Source: Gordionus sp. m RMFG-2023 (Eukaryota; Nematomorpha; Gordioida; Chordodea; Parachordodidae). From it: a stretch of DNA of 64,000 nucleotides. Location: contig NC_088776.1 of assembly GCF_954871325.1 (NCBI RefSeq), positions 30,118,508-30,182,507 on the forward strand. The letters run 5' to 3'. The notes beneath the pieces are model-generated. The model had not been told where the DNA came from. It saw only the letters and a list, made by a program, of their open reading frames with translations, and searched no databases. Shown in pieces: positions 57,285 through 64,000 of this stretch. Position 1 is the stretch's first letter. Every line of letters starts with the position of its first letter. The position numbers and the translations under genes are program-made.

Positions 57285-59970
57285 ATGAAGGAAACAAATG
57301 GAAATATGGCTTGCATACAAGAGACGAAATGGAAAGGTCAGAAGACTAATGATTGGAGATGGATATAAATTGTACTATAATGGAATTATTAGTAATAGGA
57401 ATGGTGTCGGCATCATCCTCAGTCAAGATCTAACCTCCTGTAGTAGAAGTCAACAGGATCTCTGATAGACTAATAAAGATAAAACTCTGCATTGGTCAAT
57501 CAATACTACACATCCTTTCGGTATATGCTCCTCAAACTGGTTGCAAAGAAGAGAAGAAAGATGACTTTAGAGCTATCCTTGTCCTTGATGAAGATGTAAT
57601 GGAAATTCCTAAGGATGACTTAGTCATAATAGGTGGTGACTTAAATGCGCATGTGGAAAAGGCAAGAGATATCTACAAAAGGCATCATGGTGGTTTTGGA
57701 TACGGAGAAAGAAATGATGAAAGAGAGCATGTACTGAAATTTGCGTATGCCTCTTAACCAACACCTACTACAGGAAAAAAGACAGTCATTTAATAATATA
57801 TGAATGTGGTACAAGGAAAACACAGATAGATTACATGCTAATCTCTCGCAGAAGATTAAAAGATGTAATAGACCGCAAAGTCATCCCAGGAGAAGATATA
57901 GCCGCACAACACAAGCTACTGGTCATGGATTTACACATAAATAAATCCACTCAAAAAAAGATAAAACTGGAACTATGCATCAAATGGGGTAAATTAAAAA
58001 CAATGACAGATGCCTTTGCATTCAATGCAAACATTGAAACAATAGATTCCTTGGACAGACCTTTCATCCAGATTAATAGACACTGCCAAATCGACACTAG
58101 GCTTGACAAGGGGAGACAACAAATCATACAAAGAACTATAATGGTGGAATGAAGAGGTACAAACCACTATAAAGGAGAAAAAAGCCCTATATAAAATATG
58201 GTACAAATCCAAAAATCCAGATGAAAAGACAAATTACAAAAAATCCAATAGAATAGCTACAAAGGCGGTGGCTAGGGCCAAAGCTATGGCATACGATGAC
58301 ATGTATGAAGAACTACATACCAAAGAAGGGCAAAATAAAATATACAGATTAGCCAAACAGCGAGAAAAGAACTCTAGGGATATAAACGGAGCTCCGAAAA
58401 TAACCAAAAATAAAGATGGGAAATTGATAATAAAGGAAAAAGAAATAATGAATAGATGGAAAGAATATTTTTAGGAGCTTCTCAACTTTAATCCCCACAT
58501 ACTACATTTAGATGAACACTCCCCATGTCAAAACCTTGTACAACCAATAACAGAACAAGAGATAATCATATGCCTCAAGCATATGAAAAACAACAAAGCT
58601 AGGGGTCCAGATGATATTCCAATAGAAAGCCTTAAAGCATTAGGAGATGATGGAATACATTTCCTCACAAATCTATACAATAAAATACTTGGAAATGAAG
58701 AGGTTCCCCAAAAATAGAGGCATAGATATCTAGTTCCTATCTTTAAAAATAAAGGGAATCCACACAATTGTCAAAATTACAGAAATATAAAACTTATGTC
58801 ACACTGTCTAAATCTATACGAAAAAAGCTTAAGAGACATAATCGAAATAGGAGAGACTCAGTTTGGCTTTATGCCTGGAAGTTCAACAAATGATGCTATC
58901 CACGCAATTAAGCAAATGAGTGAAAAATTAAGGGAAAAGAACAAAAAGCTACACATGATCTTTCTCGATCTAGAAAAGGTCTTCGATAGAATCCCAAGAA
59001 AACTTATCTAGTGGGCGCTACGCCACAAAAACTTCCCGAAAAATATATAAGAATAATACAGGATATGTATATGGGCCATACAACAATGGTCCGTAACACA
59101 ACAGGTACTTCAGCAGGCTTCACAATAGCCGAAGGAGTTCATCAAGGGTCGGCTCTCAGCCCACTTCTCTTTATTAAAGTAATAGATGTATTAGCACAGT
59201 CTATACCTCAAATAGTCCCGTGGAATATGATATTTGCAGATGATATTGTGTGCCGAATCCAAGGATGAAATGAAAGAAAGTTTAGTGAGTTGGATAAATA
59301 TCCTAGAAAAGCACGGACTAAAAGTAAATAGAGAAAAGATGGATTATATGGTGATAGGAGATGAAACAGAGAGTATTGATATAAATGAATGACAGATATC
59401 GGCAATTAAAAGCTGCAAATATTTGGGCTCCACTATACAAACAAACGGCACAATAGAGAAAGAGATAAAGAGTAAAATTAATCAAGGGTGGTTAAAGTGG
59501 AAATCTTTATCTGGAGTGCTCTTTGACAAAAGAATCCCACACAAATTAAAAGGAAAATTTACAGTTCCATAGTACAACCAACTCTATATAGTTCAGAAAC
59601 ATGGCCAACCAAAGAATCAGACGAGAGAAGTCTACAGACTATGGAGATGAGAATGCTGAGGATGATTGCGAGGGTAACAAGAAAGGATAAAGTGCGCAGT
59701 ACAAGAATACTAAGTAGTTTAAAGGTAGTGCCCATTAAGACTAAGTTAATGGTAAACAGACTTAGGTGGTATGGGCACACAATGAGAAGGCCTATGAACT
59801 ACATAGGAAATAAGGTTGAGAGTTTGGAAGTGATGGGCACAAAACTTCAATGGGGCCATAAAGTTAGAGCCAATATAAAGAAGTATAAATTAGATAAAAG
59901 AGATTGTATGAATAACATAAAGTGGAGAGAGATGTTAAGGGAGCTTACCATCAGAAAAGGTGAAAGCTAA
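57285..59970 (+). pseudogene. RTE-type LINE ORF (endonuclease, reverse transcriptase)
   Basis: Domains in order on the + strand. The apurinic-like endonuclease has MACIQETKWKGQK, NGVGIILSQDL, SVYAPQTGCKEEKKDDFRA and GGDLNAHV, then QIDYMLISRR and HKLLVMDL (57,290-57,930). The linker reads on to 58,470. The reverse transcriptase has NNKARGPDDIPIESLKAL, VPIFKNKGNPHNCQNYRNIK, FGFMPGSSTNDAIHAIKQMS, FLDLEKVFDRIPRKLI with the first catalytic Asp, EGVHQGSALSPLLF and FADD (58,550-59,250). The C-terminal part has [19 protein letters not shown] and MIARVTRKDK then RLRWYGHTMRRP to 59,970. Such order and motifs fit the RTE clade. Frame changes occur near 57,340, 57,755 and 59,260, with in-frame stops near 58,474, 58,717 and 59,391. 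An A-rich tract follows the end. Confidence 0.9.
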
Positions 59971-60027
59971 AGAGAAAAAAAAAATTACGATATATATTTA
60001 ATAGTAAGAAACAAAAATTTATACTAA

Positions 60028-60979
60028 TCATTAATAATTTCTCCCCTTCTACATTTTGAAATATAGGTCTCCATATTTCTAAAATAATTTTTGGCATTTT
60101 CCTCAGATATCCCTCTTTCTTCATGCTCTATGAAACAAATTCATTCTTCCTCGTTATTAATTTTTATTTCTGACAAAATCCTTCCATTAAAAACACATTT
60201 TCAATGGAATTATGATAAGGACTGTAAGGTGGTAAATATTTCAATGTATGCCCTCTTCTTTCTATAGATTCCCTAATTGTATGATAATGATGTGGAACAT
60301 TGTCCATCACAAAAATCATATTCATCATGTTTCCTTCTTCAAAATGATTTAATATTTCATTTAAAAGGTTTCTAAAGTATATAGCGTTGCAGTGGCCATC
60401 AAAAACTTCGAATCTGAATATTCCTGCAATTGTGAGAGCAGCAATGATAGTATAATCATTTTCTATCTCTTGAACATTTTTAATAGCCTTTTTATTTATT
60501 TGTGAATATCCATATAACCGCCTCATTGATATTGAAAATCCGCTCTCATCGATAAATATTTCTTTCTTATAGGCTACATCTACAAACCAATTCGCGTATT
60601 CTTTGTGAATCTCTATATTTGATTCGGTATTTTCTCTAGTGATACTCTTTTAAAGCTGTACCTAAATCCTGAGAGTAACCTTGATATTGTATTTTTTGAT
60701 ATTCACATCATATCTTTCTTTAATCATTTCTCATTACCTTTTTAAGGATAAAGTCCAATCCAAATTTATACAATTTAATATATATTCTTCCTGTTCTTGA
60801 TTTAATTTCTTCCGTGCACGTGAACCATATTTGGGATCATGAGAGTATTTAATATTTATCACTGTCTTATAGCTTACTTTAAAACATGATGCTATATTTT
60901 TGATACTATCCATTTTTAACGCGTCAATTATTAGAGCTTTTGTTTCACTGTTAATATTTTTTTCTCTTGTTTTTCCCAT
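60028..60979 (-). pseudogene. IS630/Tc1-like transposase
   Basis: The first frame (60,979-60,734) starts MGKTREKNINSETKALIIDA with a helix-turn-helix (IASCFKVSYKTVINI). After a frame change and two stops comes the catalytic part: IFIDESGFSISMRRLYGY with the first Asp, FEVFDGHCNAIYFRNLL, MIFVMDNVPHHYHTI with the second Asp, and YLPPYSPYHNSIENVF with the final Glu. A second frame change follows, and the C-terminus ISEENAKNYFRNMETYIS runs to about 60,028. The order and the 'SPYHNSIENVF' block are characteristic of IS630/Tc1/mariner enzymes. It cuts and pastes at TA sites. Only few lesions separate it from an open gene, so it is a younger relic than the LINE. Confidence 0.85.
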
Positions 60980-61232
60980 ATCTTCATAATTTTATTTTTT
61001 ATAACAAAAAAATTTTCTTTTTGAAATATTTACTCGTTAAATAGAATGAATGACAAAAAAGACTGAAATTCTATAACATTTACCTCATTTTTACGTTTAA
61101 TTATTTATAAATTAAAGAATAGTCTTAAATATCTATAAAAATATTACTTACTTGCTCAAAAGTAAAAATGCGTCTTGCATAAATATTAAAATTTTAAAAA
61201 TAAGAATTTAAAAATGATTATATTTTATAGGG

Positions 61233-61945
61233 GTGTACCGACACCACTTTTTGGAGGCGATCCGATCCGATATTTCCTATATTAAATTGATATCGGCCAA
61301 TTATCGATCCTATATCAAAGATACCAATGGTTTTAATTTTTAATATACTTTTATTAGTATAACATCTATAATTTAACTATACCATAACTTATGTCATTTA
61401 AATATATTATAATGATCAGTTATAGTTTATATTAAATTCAATTGCAATTCTAAAACTATATAAAATATTTTTATGTTAAATCACTTTTATATAATAAGTA
61501 CATAATAAGTAATAAACAAATATATTATGAAATTTGAAATAAATATTTAATAATATTTTATATTAATATATCGAAGATTTTTTTTTAGAAATACCAAAAT
61601 TTCCAATTTATCAGAGGTCAGCCTACGGCGATGATAACTGTCAAAATCACCAACTTCACTAAAAACAGATTCTGAAGAAATTATCGCCCACTTTTATAAA
61701 TAGAATGTGCAAAAAAATAACAATATGGCAGAATGTTTATTAATTAATTATTATTAAAAAAATGTACATAAAAATGGATTTCGATATTATTTATAAAAAT
61801 AAATGATTTTAGATATAATCTTTTTTAAAAATTTTATAACATTTTATTTTTGTTAAAGATGCCATTTTATATCGGATCGGGAAATTTTGTAATTTGGCCG
61901 ATAACCGATATTTTAAAATCGTTTGGTAATACATTTCAAACTTAT
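61233..61945 (-). mobile_element. Deleted hAT element with C-terminal transposase scrap
   Basis: The left border 'aggggtgtaccgacacc' with 'gatccgatccgatatttcct' pairs loosely with 'atatcggatcgggaaatttt' and 'ggccgataaccgatatttta' near the right. On the - strand about 61,700-61,590 reads KWAIISSESVFSEVGDFDSY then HRRRLTSDKLEILVFLK, the hAT C-terminal dimerisation motif. The rest of the gene is deleted. Confidence 0.75.
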
Positions 61946-62489
61946 TTAATATAAAAGAGATACATTATAACGAATAATTTAATTTAGCAAATTAAATAAT
62001 TTGTTATGTAAAAAATTGTCTGCCAAAAATTTAGTGAAAATTAAATATATTAGTAAATATTCAAATAAAGTAAAAAAAATTCCTACAAAGAATTATAAAA
62101 ATGAGAAGCAAGAATATTAAGAAAAAGTCAAAAAAATAAAGATTAAAAATGACTTAAAGAGATTGAAAAGGTTAGAAATGTAGTAAAAGATTAGAATATA
62201 AGAGAAAAAATCATAAAAAGAATATTGTATGTATGATGAAAAATATGTAAAGAATTGTTTAAAAAAATGGAACAGAGGAGGTGAAGAAAAATAATTGCAA
62301 ATTTATCATTTTATAGACAAAATTATCAAAAATGAGAAAAATAAATTGAGAAAAGATATAGTAAGAATAAAATAAAGAAATCGGAAAAAGTTAGAAATAA
62401 AATAAGAAGGAATAACAAAAATAAATAAAAATTTAAGAAAAATTGACAAGAAAGAAAAATAATTTATATTTTTTTAAAAAAAATTATGA

Positions 62490-62695
62490 TTTTCCTTTTT
62501 TGAAATGGGAATTTTCCTTTTTTGATTGAACCTTTTCCTTTTTTGTTCAGACTTTATCCTAATCCTTTGGGACTATCCTTTTATGATTGAACCTTTTCCT
62601 TTTATGATTGACCCTTTTGCTTTTTTGATTGGACCTTTTCCTTTTATGATTGAAACTTTTCCTTTTTTGATTGGGGTTTTTCCTTTTTTGAATGG
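62490..62695 (+). repeat. ~24-bp minisatellite CCTTTTCCTTTTTTGATTGA
   Basis: About eight units alternate 'ccttttccttttttgattg' and 'ccttttatgattgaa'. Both strands stay open through it (PFPFMIEPFPFLIG-like and NQKRKRFNHKRK-like repeats), which follows from the repeat length being a multiple of three. Confidence 0.85.
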
Positions 62696-62944
62696 GAAAC
62701 CCTGTAATATAAAAAATTTTAAATAAATTGTGCATCATTAATTCATTAGATGGCGGTGAAATCAGCATGTCAATGAAGGTGAATAAAATTTTTTAAACCA
62801 TCAGCTTCAATTGAGGCTTCAGTGCCTAGGTCTAGGTCCTGCCTAATTTTTTATATATAAACTGTCCAGCCTGACCCGAAAAATTAATTTTTAAAATTTT
62901 TCAAGAATGCAGTTGGGCTTAGATCTCTTCTAGTTATTTGTATT

Positions 62945-64000
62945 CAGAGTTGGGCAGTACTGCAAATACATGTATCTAAGATACAAGATTTTGTACTCAG
63001 TATCTTTTTGACATTTTTAATAAGATACTAGTATCTGTATCTAGGATCCTTTATTCTGGAAAGAATCATGTATCAATCATGTATCTTTTTCATTTTATTG
63101 TCAAAAGATACATATTCTTTTTAATATACATGTGTCAAATTTTACATATCACAGTACATTTATTTTCTTCGGGGATCTTATATTAATTTTCACCATATTT
63201 TAAATATATTTACCACAAATTTAGCTGGAATATATACAACTCATTAAGATAGATATATAAAAAATAACAACACTACAACAAAATAAGTTAAGATTATATA
63301 TAAATGTAACTCCATTGAATATCATTACCAATTTTATTTAATATTTTTTAATTTGTAGGAGGATTAACAATAGTAATGAAATTTAAATTATGGAAATAAG
63401 TTTCCCTGAATCAAATCCCAATCTTAAAATTTTAGATGGAAATATTTTTTAAATAAAAATTTGAGGACAATGTACAGCCTGAATGTACAAAAAAATGATA
63501 AAGGGTTCAACACAGATTTTGTTATATTAAAGTATATTATTTATAAGGTTAAAAGCGACATAGGTTATCTTAAAATTCAAGTTTACAATATTGTCTACCT
63601 TTATTAAAAGCTGCCCAAGATGAGATGAGAAAAAGATTTTAAGAAATTATTTTCCAATGATACGAATATAATGAGGTTATTTGGCATAAATATCACGTCC
63701 ATAGATTAAAAACTTATGGATTGAATTGGATGATAAAAAAAATCTTTTAAATAAGCCCTAAATGTATACCAGAGTATATCAAGCTAAATAACACCATACA
63801 AATAATAAAATGATGATTTATTTTTTATAAAACAAATGTTGCTGAGTTCAATAATAGAAATAACATTTAACTGGAGATTTTAATATTAAAGAAAGTCGAA
63901 TACATTATATATTATCCTCATTAACGAAATTTTTTAAAAATATAATACTGCAATAACTTAATCAACGCCAATCAAAGGGTTATGCCAAAATGTTAAGTGC
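62945..64000 (+). mobile_element. Probable hAT terminus, element running off the window
   Basis: CAGAGTTGGGCAGTACTGC at 62,945 is a hAT-like end. It is followed by subterminal 'tgtatctaagatacaag' and 'gtatctttt' repeats on both strands to about 63,130. No transposase motif was recognised in 63,150-64,000, and no second end is seen, so the extent is a guess. Confidence 0.5.

Larger units (their letters stand above)
56735..62325 (-). mobile_element. Inverted-repeat-flanked block with an IS630/Tc1-like gene
   Basis: 56,750-57,010 is the inverse of 61,995-62,300: 'tttttcttcacctc', 'ttaaacaattctttacatat', 'tttttcatcatacatacaat', 'ctttaagtcatttttaatct' and 'aaatttttggcagacaat' occur in both. The transposase gene (60.03-60.98 kb) lies inside. 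The LINE (57.1-59.97 kb) and the deleted hAT (61.23-61.95 kb) lie between gene and repeats and are probably later insertions, which would leave an original element near 2 kb. The outer borders are approximate. Confidence 0.65.

Noticed and set aside
62526-62768. Open frames through the CCTTTT minisatellite on both strands
   Set aside because: Unit length divisible by three keeps all units in frame; no start context, homology or composition typical of a protein.
541-64000. CRISPR array, prokaryotic operons or toxin-antitoxin genes
   Set aside because: Direct repeats lack unique spacers of constant length, and gene structure, introns and element families are eukaryotic.

Overview
This window is strongly AT-rich eukaryotic nuclear DNA made almost entirely of transposable elements and their relics. 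The spliced methionine sulfoxide reductase gene, the intron-bearing Ginger and PIF/Harbinger elements (the latter with a MADF-type partner gene), the BED-finger hAT, MULE, Tc1/mariner and LINE relics and the tRNA-derived SINEs suggest an AT-rich invertebrate animal. The species cannot be named from the sequence. Only one probable host gene is seen: two exons of an MsrA gene (49,713-49,885 and 56,290-56,417, + strand), separated by a 6.4-kb intron full of LINE and DNA-transposon debris.

0.5-26.4 kb is a stack of nested insertions whose layers can be read from terminal repeats and target duplications. A TTCGCG-rich repeat (541-667 and 26,284-26,425) was hit by a non-autonomous hAT-like element (ends 676 and 26,275). 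That element was hit by a Ginger-type element (846-17,270, flanked by CCGG) and by a second Ginger-type element (17,818-26,256). The first Ginger holds a 12.6-kb foldback element (3,469-16,064) whose arms carry inverted arrays of a ~118-bp satellite. The foldback holds a BED-finger hAT transposase gene. That gene's intron holds a MULE-type MITE (7,591-8,824), which holds another copy of the hAT-like element (8,065-8,408). The second Ginger holds a 4.6-kb MULE (20,884-25,515) with a perfect 10-bp target duplication.

26.4-40 kb carries a hAT element (28,154-31,928) with an unbroken copy of the hAT-like composite inside it, a MULE-type MITE, a 176-bp hAT MITE with a perfect 8-bp target duplication, a full-length PIF/Harbinger element (34,631-37,440, TAA duplication) with divergent transposase and MADF genes, and more hAT pieces. 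40.3-45.3 kb is a second foldback element with tandem-repeat arms and a 9-bp target duplication. 45-48 kb holds tRNA-derived SINEs and direct repeats.

49.7-56.4 kb is the MsrA gene. 56.7-62.3 kb is an inverted-repeat-flanked block with an IS630/Tc1-like transposase gene, into which an RTE-type LINE and a deleted hAT appear to have been inserted. The window ends in a probable hAT terminus. Nothing here looks like an operon or a dedicated new defence or metabolic system. The notable biology is the insertion stratigraphy and the two satellite-armed foldback elements.
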